The position numbers and the translations under genes are program-made. Below are positions 36,614 through 45,693 of a stretch of DNA of 64,000 nucleotides, piece by piece. Position 1 is the first letter of the stretch, and the number at the start of each line of letters is the position of its first letter. The notes beneath the pieces are model-generated. The model was not told the DNA's origin, ran no database searches, and was given only the letters and a program-made list of their open reading frames with translations. The DNA is from Pseudomonas sp. PSKL.D1 (lineage in GTDB: Bacteria > Pseudomonadota > Gammaproteobacteria > Pseudomonadales > Pseudomonadaceae), in the NCBI RefSeq assembly GCF_028898945.1, contig NZ_CP118607.1, positions 1,598,001 through 1,662,000 of the forward strand, written 5' to 3'.

Positions 36614-37678
36614 ATGAGTGAGCAAGACCTGCAAAATACCGAAATTACCCCTCCGTCCGGCGAAAAGCTGCAGAAAGTGCTGGCACGCATCGGCGTGGGC
36701 TCGCGCCGTGACGTCGAGGCCTGGATCAGCCAGGGCCGTATCAAGGTCAACGGCGTGGAGGCCACCCTCGGCCAGCGCGTCGACCTGCACGATGCCATCG
36801 CTGTCGACGGCAAGCTGATCAAGCGCGAAGAGGCCGCCGAGGCCACCCGCCGGGTGATCATGTACAACAAGCCCGACGGCGAGATCTGCACCCGTGACGA
36901 CCCGGAAGGCCGCCCGACCGTGTTCGACCGCCTGCCACGGCCAAAAGAAGGCCGCTGGATCAACATCGGCCGCCTGGACATCAACACCACCGGCCTGCTG
37001 CTGTTCACCACCGACGGCGAACTGGCCAACCGCCTGATGCACCCGTCGTACGAGATGGACCGCGAGTACGCCGTGCGTGTGCGCGGTGAAGTGGACGACG
37101 AGATGATCGACCGCCTGAAGGCTGGCGTCATGCTCGAAGACGGCCCGGCCAAGTTCACCGACATCCAGAAGGCACCCGGCGGTGAAGGCTTCAACCACTG
37201 GTACCACTGCGTGGTGATGGAAGGCCGTAACCGCGAAGTACGCCGCTTGTGGGAGTCGCAGGGCATGGTGGTCAGCCGCCTGAAGCGCGTGCGATTCGGC
37301 CCGGTGTTCCTCAACTCCGACCTGCCGATGGGTCGCTGGCGTGAAATGACCCAGGGCGAGATCGACATCCTGGCCGCTGAAGTGGGCCTGCAGCCAGTTG
37401 CGCTGCCGACCTTGAACCTCAAGGCCAAGGACAAGATGGAGCGTATGCAGCGCAAATCCACCCGCCCGCTGGGCCGTGGTGAGCGCGTGCGCCAACTGCG
37501 CCCCGCCCAGGAAGGTGGTGCGGCCGAGCGCCCGGCACGTCAGCCGCGTGAAGAAGCCCCGCGCAAAGGCAGCCGTGGCAGCACCGTTGCCGAGCGCCCG
37601 AGCGAGATGCGCAAGCGCCCGGGCAAGCCTGAGGGTGACAAGCCGGCAGGCCGTGGTCGTGGCAAGCCTCGCGGTTGA
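36614..37678 (+). CDS. rluB: 23S rRNA pseudouridine(2605) synthase RluB
   Basis: 354 residues. N-terminal S4 RNA-binding domain (EKLQKVLARIGVGSRRDVEAW, from about residue 16, cited as EKLQKVLARIGVGSRR), then the RsuA/RluB catalytic core with Asp in GRLDINTTGLLLFTTDGEL (about 118-136) and MEGRNREVRRLWES. The last 75 residues are a long Arg/Lys/Pro/Gly-rich tail, common in Pseudomonas RluB and likely rRNA-binding. GGGAGG at 36600-36605 is a strong ribosome site. A clean terminator follows. Confidence 0.93.
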   Translation: MSEQDLQNTEITPPSGEKLQKVLARIGVGSRRDVEAWISQGRIKVNGVEATLGQRVDLHDAIAVDGKLIKREEAAEATRRVIMYNKPDGEICTRDDPEGRPTVFDRLPRPKEGRWINIGRLDINTTGLLLFTTDGELANRLMHPSYEMDREYAVRVRGEVDDEMIDRLKAGVMLEDGPAKFTDIQKAPGGEGFNHWYHCVVMEGRNREVRRLWESQGMVVSRLKRVRFGPVFLNSDLPMGRWREMTQGEIDILAAEVGLQPVALPTLNLKAKDKMERMQRKSTRPLGRGERVRQLRPAQEGGAAERPARQPREEAPRKGSRGSTVAERPSEMRKRPGKPEGDKPAGRGRGKPRG

Positions 37679-37693
37679 TCTGTTGCGGTAAAG

Positions 37694-37723
37694 AAAAGCC
37701 AGCGTTCGCGCTGGCTTTTTTTT
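37694..37723 (+). terminator. Rho-independent terminator of rluB
   Basis: AAAAGCCAGCG (37694-37704) pairs with CGCTGGCTTTT across a 3-4 base loop and runs into eight T residues. Textbook intrinsic terminator 16 bases after the rluB stop. Confidence 0.9.
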
Positions 37724-37737
37724 GTCTGCGGGATTTT

Positions 37738-37842
37738 GGGGCCGCTGCGCAGCCCTTTCGCGACACAAGGCCGCTCCCACAAGAGATTGCGTTCCCTTTG
37801 TGGGAGCGGCCTTGTGTCGCGAAAGGGCCGCAAAGCGGCCCC
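37738..37842. repeat. Paired extragenic palindrome, class 2
   Basis: Inverted CGACACAAGGCCGCTCCCAC units around a 15-base centre, outer arms ggggccgc / gcggcccc. Same class as 29391-29493, with CCCAC in place of CCTAC. Confidence 0.82.
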
Positions 37843-37897
37843 AAGATATTGAACAAAAAGAAAATTTCCGATGACTGGCAAGTTTTCAAACCGACCT

Positions 37898-37915
37898 GTA
37901 AGGAAATTTTTACAA
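37898..37915. promoter_or_regulatory. PhhR/TyrR-type box upstream of aroP
   Basis: TGTAAG-GAAATT-TTTACA, 11 of 12 consensus positions of TGTAAA-N6-TTTACA. It is 482 bases before the aroP start. A second box is found between phhA and phhR in the same window, and AroP imports the PhhR effector amino acids, which supports a functional site. Confidence 0.65.
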
Positions 37916-38104
37916 ATTCCTTAGGTTTAATGGCTTGGCACCCATTCCTGTAAAGGCAACTTGCCGCGCGGCAGCCCTCCAAGCATCCCGGTTGGCGCCG
38001 CCCCTATTGCCCAAACCCCCGTCCCACGCTGATATAGCCCCCATTGCCCTGCGCAAAAAGCCCGCCTCAAGTGCCGGGCCTATAAAACAACAAATGGAGG
38101 CGCC

Positions 38105-38275
38105 ATGTACGCCGATCAGCCCGCCTTTGAAGGCTCCTACCACAGGATCGCTGCGTTTTTTCCAATGGAAGCAACGCAACGCGTTGACGCCTGCGCGTTT
38201 GCAGGGGTATACAGTGCGCCGCGTTTTACCTGTGACCCCTTTGCGTACCGCGCACTCTTGCTCACACCCGGTTGA
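38105..38275 (+). CDS. Candidate small ORF (56 aa, rich in Phe/Tyr) upstream of aroP
   Basis: Reads MYADQPAFEGSYHRIAAFFP onward and ends with TGA at 38273-38275. GGAGG at 38096-38100 stands four bases before the ATG. Ten of 56 residues are Phe or Tyr (about 18 percent), which is unusual. It lies between the PhhR-type box and aroP, so a leader peptide is conceivable. Against this, a good sigma-70-like promoter sits inside it (38184-38213), which would place it outside the aroP messenger. No homologue recognised; treat as tentative. Confidence 0.25.
   Translation: MYADQPAFEGSYHRIAAFFPMEATQRVDACAFAGVYSAPRFTCDPFAYRALLLTPG
38184..38213 (+). promoter_or_regulatory. Candidate sigma-70 promoter for aroP
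   Basis: TTGACG at 38184-38189, 18-base spacer, TATACA at 38208-38213. It would start transcription near 38220, giving a leader of about 177 bases before aroP. The PhhR-type box lies about 270 bases upstream of it. Confidence 0.45.
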
Positions 38276-38396
38276 CCCGCCCAGGCGGCACCTGTTTGCA
38301 AGAAACCCAAGGTAACCACCTTGCCCATTCCGCTGCGCCACGAGCGCGGTGGGTCCGATCCCGTCACAGATAAAAACAATGCAGGTGACTTCGTTC

Positions 38397-39806
38397 ATGA
38401 GTGGACAAAACACGCATTCAGGCGAGCTCAAGCGGGGCCTGAAGAACCGCCACATCCAGTTGATCGCCCTGGGCGGCGCCATTGGTACCGGCCTGTTCCT
38501 CGGTTCGGCAGGCGTGATGAAATCCGCCGGCCCGTCGATGATCCTTGGTTACGCCATCTGCGGCTTCATCGCCTTCATGATCATGCGCCAGCTGGGCGAA
38601 ATGATTGTCGAAGAGCCGGTGGCCGGCTCGTTCAGCCATTTCGCGCACAAGTACTGGGGCGGTTTCGCCGGCTTCCTGTCGGGCTGGAACTGCTGGGTGC
38701 TGTACATCCTGGTGGGCATGTCGGAGCTCACCGCGGTCGGTAAATACGTGCATTACTGGTGGCCGGAGATCCCGACCTGGGTCACGGCGGCGGGCTTCTT
38801 CCTGCTCATCAACTTCATCAACCTGATGAACGTGAAAGTCTTCGGTGAAGCCGAATTCTGGTTCGCCATCATCAAGGTGGCGGCCATTGTCGGCATGATC
38901 GGCCTGGGTGCCTACCTGCTGACCAGCGGCAACGGCGGCCCGGATGCATCGGTGACCAACCTGTGGTCGCATGGCGGCTTCTTCCCGAACGGCGTCAGCG
39001 GGCTGGTGATGGCCCTGGCCTTCATCATGTTCTCCTTCGGTGGCCTGGAAATGCTCGGTTTTACCGCAGCCGAGGCCGACAAGCCGAAAACCGTGATCCC
39101 CAAGGCGATCAACCAGGTGATCTACCGCATCCTGATCTTCTACATCGGCGCGCTGGTCGTGCTGCTGTCGCTGACCCCGTGGGACAACCTGGTCGCCAGC
39201 ATCGATGCTTCGGGTGGCAGCTACGGCAGCAGCCCGTTCGTGCAGGTGTTCTCGCTGCTGGGCAGCGATGTGGCCGCGCACTTGCTGAACTTCGTGGTGT
39301 TGACCGCGGCGCTGTCGGTGTACAACAGCGGCACCTACTGCAACGCCCGCATGCTGCTGGGCATGGCCGAGCAGGGTGATGCGCCGGCGGCGCTGGCCAA
39401 GGTCGACAAGCGTGGCGTGCCGGTGCGCTCGATCCTGGTGTCGGCAGCGGTGACCGTGATTGCCGTGCTGCTGAACTACTTCATCCCGCACGATGCGCTG
39501 GAGCTGCTCATGTCGCTGGTGGTGGCGACCCTGGTGATCAACTGGGCGATGATCAGCTACTCGCACCTGAAGTTCCGCCAGCACCTGGACCAGACTGGCC
39601 AGAAGCCGCTGTTCAAGGCGCTGTGGTACCCCTATGGCAACTACCTGTGCCTGGCCTTCGTGGTGCTGATTCTGGGCATCATGCTGATGATTCCGGGCAT
39701 TCAGGTGTCGGTGTATGCGATCCCGGTTTGGTTGGCGGTGATGTTCGTGGCGTATGTGCTGAAAGGGCGCCGTCGTCCGCTGGCCAAGGATGTTGTGGCC
39801 AGGTAA
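38397..39806 (+). CDS. aroP: Aromatic amino acid permease AroP
   Basis: 469 residues, about 12 membrane segments. APC-superfamily importer of phenylalanine, tyrosine and tryptophan. The sequence follows E. coli AroP closely from the start (LKRGLKNRHIQLIALGGAIG, TGLFLGSAGV, RQLGEMIVEEPVAGSFSHFA, LTAALSVYNSGTYCNARMLL). ATG at 38397 is preceded by AGGTGA eight bases away; ATG 38379 and GTG 38349 in frame are weaker. A 718-base upstream region contains a PhhR-type box, a class 2 palindrome and a candidate promoter. Related permeases for other amino acids cannot be fully excluded, but PhhR context favours aromatics. Confidence 0.88.
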   Translation: MSGQNTHSGELKRGLKNRHIQLIALGGAIGTGLFLGSAGVMKSAGPSMILGYAICGFIAFMIMRQLGEMIVEEPVAGSFSHFAHKYWGGFAGFLSGWNCWVLYILVGMSELTAVGKYVHYWWPEIPTWVTAAGFFLLINFINLMNVKVFGEAEFWFAIIKVAAIVGMIGLGAYLLTSGNGGPDASVTNLWSHGGFFPNGVSGLVMALAFIMFSFGGLEMLGFTAAEADKPKTVIPKAINQVIYRILIFYIGALVVLLSLTPWDNLVASIDASGGSYGSSPFVQVFSLLGSDVAAHLLNFVVLTAALSVYNSGTYCNARMLLGMAEQGDAPAALAKVDKRGVPVRSILVSAAVTVIAVLLNYFIPHDALELLMSLVVATLVINWAMISYSHLKFRQHLDQTGQKPLFKALWYPYGNYLCLAFVVLILGIMLMIPGIQVSVYAIPVWLAVMFVAYVLKGRRRPLAKDVVAR

Positions 39807-39813
39807 TTTGCGA

Positions 39814-39900
39814 AGCCTGTGCCGGCCCTATCGCGGATAAATCCGCTCCTACACGCCCCCTGTAGGAGCGGATTTATCCGCGATGAGGCCGGCACAGGCT
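39814..39900. repeat. Paired extragenic palindrome, class 1
   Basis: AGCCTGTGCCGGCC at 39814 matches the reverse of GGCCGGCACAGGCT ending at 39900, so the outer arms are perfectly complementary over 14 bases around the two REP cores. Between convergent aroP and LysR genes; its last base is the first base of the LysR stop. Confidence 0.85.
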
Positions 39901-40784
39901 TAAATTTGCTCCAGCAACCACCCCCGAAACGCCCGCAATGACGGCAGCGCCTCATTCCTCGGCGGATAGATCAGGTAGTAACTCCGCTGGCTGGCAAACG
40001 CCTCGCCTGGGCTGAACAACTCCCCCTTGGCCAGCTCTTCCTCTACCAGAATGCGCGGCACCAGCCCGATCCCGATGCCGGCGCGCACCGCCTGAATCAG
40101 GTGCGAAGTCAATTCGAAGCTTGGCCCCAGGCGCATCGCCCGATGCGGCAAACCCTGGTGCGAAAACCACTCGCCCCACGCGTGCGGGTTGTTGGCCACA
40201 TTCAACAACACCTCTTCACTGATCCGCGTCGGCGGCCAGCCGTGCGCATCGCTGCCCGCTTCCGATGGCAGGATCACCACCAGTTCCTCGGCATGCAGGC
40301 GATGGCAGACCAGCCCCGGCAGGTCATGGCTGGCCACGCCGATGGCGGCATCGATCTCGCTGGCGTCGAAGTTGATCGCTTCGATGCGTGAATGAATGTG
40401 CACCAGCATGCCGGGGTGGGCGCTGTAGAACGCGTTCAGCCGGGGCAGCAGCCATTTGGAACCGAACGTAGGCAACGTTGCCAGGCGCAGGGTGCCGACG
40501 CCGGACTGGTAGGCCAGCGCCTGCAGGGTGGCACTGCGTATGCGCCCCAGGGCTTCGCTCAACTCGCGCTGGTACAGCCTGCCGACATCGGTCAGTTGTA
40601 CCTGCCGGCCCTCGCGGCGGAACAAGGTCAGGCCCAACTGCTGCTCCAGCGCTTGCACCTGCCGGCTGACCGCACTCTGGGTCAACGACAGTTCGGCAGC
40701 GGCGCGTGTGTAGCTTTCATGCCGGGCCGCAGCTTCGAAGGCCAGTAGCAGCGACATGGACGGGGTCAGATGGCGATAATTCAT
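39900..40784 (-). CDS. LysR-family transcriptional regulator
   Basis: 294 residues. Winged-helix domain LLAFEAAARHESYTRAAAELSLTQSAVSRQVQALE (about 13-47, given here as LLAFEAAARHESY and AAAELSLTQSAVSRQVQ), then a periplasmic-binding-like effector domain (VGTLRLATLPTFGSKWLLPR). Looks like the GcvA-type subgroup. Divergent from the YdiJ-type dehydrogenase gene over 152 bases, so it probably regulates it; effector unknown. Confidence 0.9.
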   Translation of the reverse strand: MNYRHLTPSMSLLLAFEAAARHESYTRAAAELSLTQSAVSRQVQALEQQLGLTLFRREGRQVQLTDVGRLYQRELSEALGRIRSATLQALAYQSGVGTLRLATLPTFGSKWLLPRLNAFYSAHPGMLVHIHSRIEAINFDASEIDAAIGVASHDLPGLVCHRLHAEELVVILPSEAGSDAHGWPPTRISEEVLLNVANNPHAWGEWFSHQGLPHRAMRLGPSFELTSHLIQAVRAGIGIGLVPRILVEEELAKGELFSPGEAFASQRSYYLIYPPRNEALPSLRAFRGWLLEQI

Positions 40785-40936
40785 TCATAAAAGTCATTGA
40801 TAGCGGCAGGATTATCCGTTTGCCCCTGAAGCGAAACTACAGGAACATTGGCCTGTACGTCATCCCCGCATGCTTAGACACATGCGGCGAAGACAGCAAT
40901 CCCGTGAATTAGCCCATATCAAGAGGCCATCCTTCG

Positions 40937-43900
40937 ATGATCGCCCAGCTGCCGACCCGTGCGCCTGACGCCAACTACCCCGAATTCCTTGAAGCCCTGC
41001 GCAACAGCGGCTTCCGTGGCCAGATCAGCGCCGACTACGGCACCCGTACGGTGCTGGCCACCGACAACTCGATTTACCAGCGCTTGCCCCAGGCGGCAGT
41101 GTTCCCGCTGGATGCCGACGATGTGGCGCGCGTGGCCGCGCTGATGGGGGAGGCGCGTTTCCAGCAGGTCAAGCTGACGCCGCGCGGCGGTGGTACCGGC
41201 ACCAACGGCCAGTCGCTGACCGACGGTATCGTCGTCGACCTGTCGCGGCACATGAACACCATCCTCGAAATCAACGTCGAGGAGCGCTGGGTGCGTGTGC
41301 AGGCCGGTGTGGTCAAAGACCAGCTCAACGCCGCACTCAAGCCCCACGGGCTGTTCTTCGCCCCGGAGCTGTCCACCTCCAACCGCGCCACCGTTGGCGG
41401 CATGATCAACACCGATGCCAGCGGGCAGGGCAGCTGCACCTACGGCAAAACCCGTGACCACGTGCTTGAACTGCACAGCGTGCTGCTGGGTGGCGAGCGC
41501 CTGCACAGCCTGCCGCTCGACGATGCCGCGCTGGAGCAGGCCTGCGCCGCGCCAGGCAGGGTGGGCGAGGTGTACCGCATGGCGCGGGAGATTCAGGAAA
41601 CCCAGGCCGACCTGATCGAAAGTACTTTCCCCAAGCTCAACCGCTGCCTGACTGGTTACGACCTGGCTCACCTGCGTGACGAGCAAGGCCGCTTCAACCT
41701 CAACAGCGTGCTGTGCGGTGCCGAGGGGTCGCTGGGTTATGTGGTCGAAGCCAAGCTCAACGTGCTGCCGATTCCGAAGTACGCCGTGCTGGTCAACGTG
41801 CGCTACACCAGCTTCATGGATGCCCTGCGCGATGCCAATGCGCTGATGGCGCTCAAGCCGCTGTCGATCGAGACAGTGGACTCCAAGGTGTTGATGCTGG
41901 CGATGAAGGACATCGTGTGGCACAGCGTCGCCGAATACTTCCCGGCCGACCCCGAGCGCCCGACGCTGGGCATCAACCTGGTGGAGTTCTGCGGTGATGA
42001 GCCGGCCGAGGTCAGCGCACGGGTCGAGGCCTTCATCCAGCACCTGCAAACCGACACCAGCGTCGAGCGCCTGGGCCATACCCTGGCGGAAGGTGCCGAG
42101 GCGGTGACCCGCGTTTACACCATGCGCAAGCGCTCGGTGGGGCTGCTGGGCAACGTTGAAGGCGAAGTGCGCCCGCAGCCGTTCGTAGAAGACACTGCCG
42201 TGCCGCCAGAGCAACTGGCCGACTACATCGCCGACTTCCGCGCGCTGCTCGACGGGTATGGCCTGGCCTACGGCATGTTCGGCCACGTCGATGCCGGCGT
42301 GTTGCACGTACGCCCGGCGCTGGACATGAAAGACCCGGCCCAGGCCGCATTGGTCAAGCCGATTTCCGATGCTGTGGCGGCGTTGACCAAAAGCTACGGC
42401 GGCCTGCTGTGGGGTGAGCACGGCAAAGGCTTGCGTTCGGAATACGTGCCGGAGTATTTCGGCGAGCTGTACCCAGCGCTGCAGCGTCTGAAGGGCGCGT
42501 TCGACCCGAACAACCAGCTCAACCCCGGCAAGATCTGTACGCCGCCCGATAGCGTCGAAGGCCTGACCAAGGTCGATGGCGTGACCCTGCGCGGCGACCT
42601 GGATCGAACCATCAATGAGCGCGTGTGGCAGGACTTCCCCAGCGCCGTGCACTGCAATGGCAACGGTGCCTGCTACAACTACGACCCCAACGACGCCATG
42701 TGCCCGTCGTGGAAGGCCACCCGCGAGCGCCAGCATTCGCCCAAGGGCCGCGCCTCGCTGATGCGCGAATGGCTGCGCCTGCAAGGCGAGGCAGACATCG
42801 ACGTGCTGGCGGCGGCGCGCAACAAGGTGTCCTGGCTCAAAGGCTTGCCGGCTCGCCTGCGCAACAACCGTGCGCGCCAGCAGGGGCAGGAGGACTTTTC
42901 CCATGAAGTCTATGACGCCATGGCCGGCTGCCTGGCGTGCAAGTCGTGCGCTGGCCAGTGCCCGATCAAGGTCAACGTGCCGGATTTCCGCTCGCGCTTC
43001 CTCGAGCTGTACCACGGCCGCTACCAGCGCCCACTGCGTGATTACCTGATTGGTTCGCTGGAATTCACCATCCCGTACCTGGCCCACGCGCCGGGGCTGT
43101 ACAACGCGGTGATGGGCTCGAAGTGGGTAAGCAAGCTGCTGGCCAACCAGGTGGGCATGGTCGATAGCCCGCTGATCAGCCGCTACAACTTCCAGGCCAC
43201 GCTAACCCGCTGCCGCGTCGGCGTGGCCAGCGTGCCGGCGCTGCGCGAGCTGACCCCGGCCCAGCGCGAGCGCAGCATCGTGGTGGTGCAGGATGCCTTC
43301 ACCCGCTACTTCGAGACACCATTGCTGGCTGCGTTCATCGAGCTCGCCCACCGCCTTGGCCATCGTGTATTCCTGGCGCCGTACAGCGCCAACGGCAAGC
43401 CGCTGCATGTGCAAGGCTTCCTGGGGGCGTTCGCCAAGGCGGCCATTCGCAATGCCACCCAGCTCAAGGCCCTGGCCGACTGCGGTGTGCCACTGGTAGG
43501 CCTGGACCCTGCGATGACGCTGGTGTATCGCCAGGAATACCAGAAGGTGCCGGGCCTTGAGGAATGCCCCAAGGTGCTGTTGCCGCAAGAGTGGTTGATG
43601 GACGTGCTGCCGGAGCAGGCGCCGACCGCGCCGGGCAATTTCCGCCTGATGGCGCATTGCACCGAGAAGACCAACGTGCCGGCCAGCACCAAGCAATGGG
43701 AACAGGTGTTTGCGCGGCTGGGGCTGAAGCTGGTGACCGAGGCCACTGGTTGCTGTGGCATGTCGGGTACTTATGGGCACGAAGCGCGTAACCAGGAAAC
43801 GTCCCGGACCATCTTCGAGCAGTCGTGGGCGACCAAGCTGGACAAGGAGGGCGAGGCGCTGGCGACCGGTTACTCGTGCCGCAGCCAGGTCAAGCGCATG

Positions 43901-43957
43901 ACCGAGCGGCAGATGCGCCACCCGTTGGAAGTGGTGTTGCAGTACGCGCAGCGTTAG
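40937..43957 (+). CDS. ydiJ: YdiJ-type FAD and Fe-S dehydrogenase (D-2-hydroxyglutarate dehydrogenase-like)
   Basis: 1006 residues. N-terminal PCMH FAD-binding domain (TPRGGGTGTNGQSLTDGIVV, about 78-97; TSNRATVGGMINTDASGQGS), FAD-linked oxidase C-terminal domain (to about 530; GEHGKGLRSEY), a [4Fe-4S] ferredoxin module (CLACKSCAGQCPIKV, about 669-683) and a CCG-type cysteine domain (HCTEKTN; TGCCGMSGTYGHEARN). E. coli YdiJ oxidises D-2-hydroxyglutarate. The D-lactate dehydrogenase/glycolate oxidase family is the alternative. Regulated, by position, by the divergent LysR gene. Confidence 0.9.
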   Translation: MIAQLPTRAPDANYPEFLEALRNSGFRGQISADYGTRTVLATDNSIYQRLPQAAVFPLDADDVARVAALMGEARFQQVKLTPRGGGTGTNGQSLTDGIVVDLSRHMNTILEINVEERWVRVQAGVVKDQLNAALKPHGLFFAPELSTSNRATVGGMINTDASGQGSCTYGKTRDHVLELHSVLLGGERLHSLPLDDAALEQACAAPGRVGEVYRMAREIQETQADLIESTFPKLNRCLTGYDLAHLRDEQGRFNLNSVLCGAEGSLGYVVEAKLNVLPIPKYAVLVNVRYTSFMDALRDANALMALKPLSIETVDSKVLMLAMKDIVWHSVAEYFPADPERPTLGINLVEFCGDEPAEVSARVEAFIQHLQTDTSVERLGHTLAEGAEAVTRVYTMRKRSVGLLGNVEGEVRPQPFVEDTAVPPEQLADYIADFRALLDGYGLAYGMFGHVDAGVLHVRPALDMKDPAQAALVKPISDAVAALTKSYGGLLWGEHGKGLRSEYVPEYFGELYPALQRLKGAFDPNNQLNPGKICTPPDSVEGLTKVDGVTLRGDLDRTINERVWQDFPSAVHCNGNGACYNYDPNDAMCPSWKATRERQHSPKGRASLMREWLRLQGEADIDVLAAARNKVSWLKGLPARLRNNRARQQGQEDFSHEVYDAMAGCLACKSCAGQCPIKVNVPDFRSRFLELYHGRYQRPLRDYLIGSLEFTIPYLAHAPGLYNAVMGSKWVSKLLANQVGMVDSPLISRYNFQATLTRCRVGVASVPALRELTPAQRERSIVVVQDAFTRYFETPLLAAFIELAHRLGHRVFLAPYSANGKPLHVQGFLGAFAKAAIRNATQLKALADCGVPLVGLDPAMTLVYRQEYQKVPGLEECPKVLLPQEWLMDVLPEQAPTAPGNFRLMAHCTEKTNVPASTKQWEQVFARLGLKLVTEATGCCGMSGTYGHEARNQETSRTIFEQSWATKLDKEGEALATGYSCRSQVKRMTERQMRHPLEVVLQYAQR

Positions 43958-43970
43958 GCTTGAGATCTTT

Positions 43971-44122
43971 GGGGCTGCTTTGCAGCCCTATCGCGACACA
44001 AGGCCGCTCCCACACCGAGATCGCATTTCCCTGTGGGAGCAACTGTCTTGTGCAAAACCTGAAGACTGGCGCGATCATTGTGAGAGCGGCCTTGTGTCGC
44101 GAAAGGGGCGCAAAGCGCCCCC
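43971..44122. repeat. Expanded/rearranged class 2 extragenic palindrome
   Basis: Left arm GGGCTGCTTTGCAGCCC and right arm GGGGCGCAAAGCGCCCCC enclose one class 2 core (CGACACAAGGCCGCTCCCAC), a partial middle copy (CTGTGGGAGCAACTGTCTTG) and a final core (GTGAGAGCGGCCTTGTGTCG). At 152 bases it is longer than the other pairs and carries an extra half copy. Between convergent ydiJ-like and MFS genes. Confidence 0.75.
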
Positions 44123-44127
44123 AGTCC

Positions 44128-45327
44128 TCAGTCACCCCTGCCAAGGCGCGCCTGCCTGTACAAATACAAACTCAACACCAATCCACAACACGATGCCGCA
44201 GCAGCAAACAAAAACATCGAAGCAAACCCGAACCCCGACGCCACCGCGCCCACCAGCGGCCCGGTAATCCCCAGCGACAAATCAATGAACAGCGAATACG
44301 CGCCCACCGCGGCCCCGCGGTTGGCCGCCGACACCTGGTTCACCGCCTCCACGCCCAATGCCGGGAACACCAGCGAAAACCCGAAACCGCTCAACGCCGC
44401 GCCGGCCAGGGCCATTTCCGCGCTGGGCGCCAGCCAGAGCATCAGCAGGCCCAAGGTTTCCACCGTCAAGCAGGCGATCGCCACGCGGAACCCGCCAATG
44501 CGGTTGATCAGGTTGCCGAACAACAAGCGCGCACTGATGAAGCTGGCACCGAACAGGCTCAGGGTCAGCGCTGCGTTGGCCCAGCCCTGGCTGGCGTAAT
44601 ACAGGGTGATGAAGGTGGCGATGGTGCCGAAGCCAATCGAGCCCAGTGCCAGCCCGGAGCCATGCGGGAACACTTTACCCAGCACCTGCATGAACGGCAG
44701 GCGCACGCCACTGACAATCGGCGCTGCCCGTTTCGGCCAAGCCAGCAGCAGGCCGACCCCACATAGCAGGATGATGCTCGCACCCATGCTCCACAGCCCG
44801 AGGTGCTTGACCATCAACACGCCCAGTGGCGCGCCGACGGCCAGCGCACCATAGCTAGCGATGCCATTCCATGAGATGACCTTGGCGGTGTTCTCGGCGC
44901 CGACCCGCCCAATGCCCCAGCCAATCGAGCCCGAGCCCACCAGGCTTTCGGCACTGCCCAGCACCAGGCGCCCGACAAACAGGCACGCCAGGCTTGCCCA
45001 CGGCAGGTGGGTGAGAAACGCACAGGCCAGCATGAACACGCCGCTCAGGCCGCAGCCGAACAGGCCGTACATGACCGCCTTCTTGCTGCCCAGGTTGTCG
45101 ATGATGCGGCTGGCAGTGGGGCGGCTGAGCAGGGTGGCCAGGTACTGCACGCTGATCACCAGGCCCGCGATCACGGCGCTGAAGCCCAGGTCGTTGTGTA
45201 CATAGCCGGGCAGCACGGCCAGGGGGATGCCGATGTTCAGGTAGCCGATGAAGGTGAAGAGGACGATGGAAACAACTTGCAGGGTGACCGCAAGGGGGCG
45301 CGGTGAGTCGGGCATGGGGGCCTTCAT
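44128..45327 (-). CDS. MFS transporter, YhhS-like
   Basis: 399 residues, 12 membrane segments. It closely resembles E. coli YhhS along its length ([97 protein letters not shown]). Substrate unknown; YhhS overexpression affects arabinose and glyphosate export in E. coli. ATG at 45327 is taken; ATG 45315 with AAGG before it is an equal alternative. Follows a small ORF and phhAB on the same strand. Confidence 0.9.
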   Translation of the reverse strand: MKAPMPDSPRPLAVTLQVVSIVLFTFIGYLNIGIPLAVLPGYVHNDLGFSAVIAGLVISVQYLATLLSRPTASRIIDNLGSKKAVMYGLFGCGLSGVFMLACAFLTHLPWASLACLFVGRLVLGSAESLVGSGSIGWGIGRVGAENTAKVISWNGIASYGALAVGAPLGVLMVKHLGLWSMGASIILLCGVGLLLAWPKRAAPIVSGVRLPFMQVLGKVFPHGSGLALGSIGFGTIATFITLYYASQGWANAALTLSLFGASFISARLLFGNLINRIGGFRVAIACLTVETLGLLMLWLAPSAEMALAGAALSGFGFSLVFPALGVEAVNQVSAANRGAAVGAYSLFIDLSLGITGPLVGAVASGFGFASMFLFAAAASCCGLVLSLYLYRQARLGRGD

Positions 45328-45413
45328 GGCAAAGAGTCAGGACGGTGTGAAAACGTGTTGACGGGAGGTGGGCCGCAGGTCAGCCGTTTTCACACTGTCG
45401 GAGGGGTGCGCGG

Positions 45414-45539
45414 TTAATCCTGGTCAGCGCTGGAGGTGTCGTCGCTGTCCTCGACGGCAGGCGTCGGTTCGGAGTGGGCAGCTACGGTGGGCTCTTCGGG
45501 GTTCAGGCTTGGGAAGGGAAGATTCGGGATTTCGTGCAT
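45414..45539 (-). CDS. Small acidic hypothetical protein
   Basis: 41 residues: begins MHEIPNLPFPSLNPEEPT and ends with an acidic Asp/Ser tail (EDSDDTSSADQD). GAGG about eight bases before the ATG is a usable ribosome site. Composition is very acidic with no membrane segment, consistent with a disordered peptide. It lies downstream of phhB and upstream of the MFS gene on the same strand. I recognise no family; coding status rests on the start signal, the Pro-rich opening and the intact frame. Confidence 0.45.
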   Translation of the reverse strand: MHEIPNLPFPSLNPEEPTVAAHSEPTPAVEDSDDTSSADQD

Positions 45540-45693
45540 CTCGTCGTTCCTCGCAAGTGTGAGTGAAAAGACTGCGCCAGGCGCGTTTGGAGCTTCGCAA
45601 AGCTGGGGCAGGATACACAAGTCTGGATGACAGTTTGGATTTTTTAGCGGTCGCTGGTCGGTTTTGCGGGCGGATACCGGACAACATGTGGGG

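Noticed and set aside
38286..38300. Sigma-54-like GGCAC...TTGCA upstream of aroP
   Set aside because: Only nine bases separate the GG and GC dinucleotides instead of the required ten, and a better sigma-70-like promoter lies nearby.
37935..38315. 126-codon open frame upstream of aroP
   Set aside because: Pro/Ala-rich without motif or ribosome site; covers the probable aroP promoter in another frame.
40919..43087. 722-codon open frame antisense to the YdiJ-type gene
   Set aside because: Shadow of the dehydrogenase coding strand; composition biased and no motifs.
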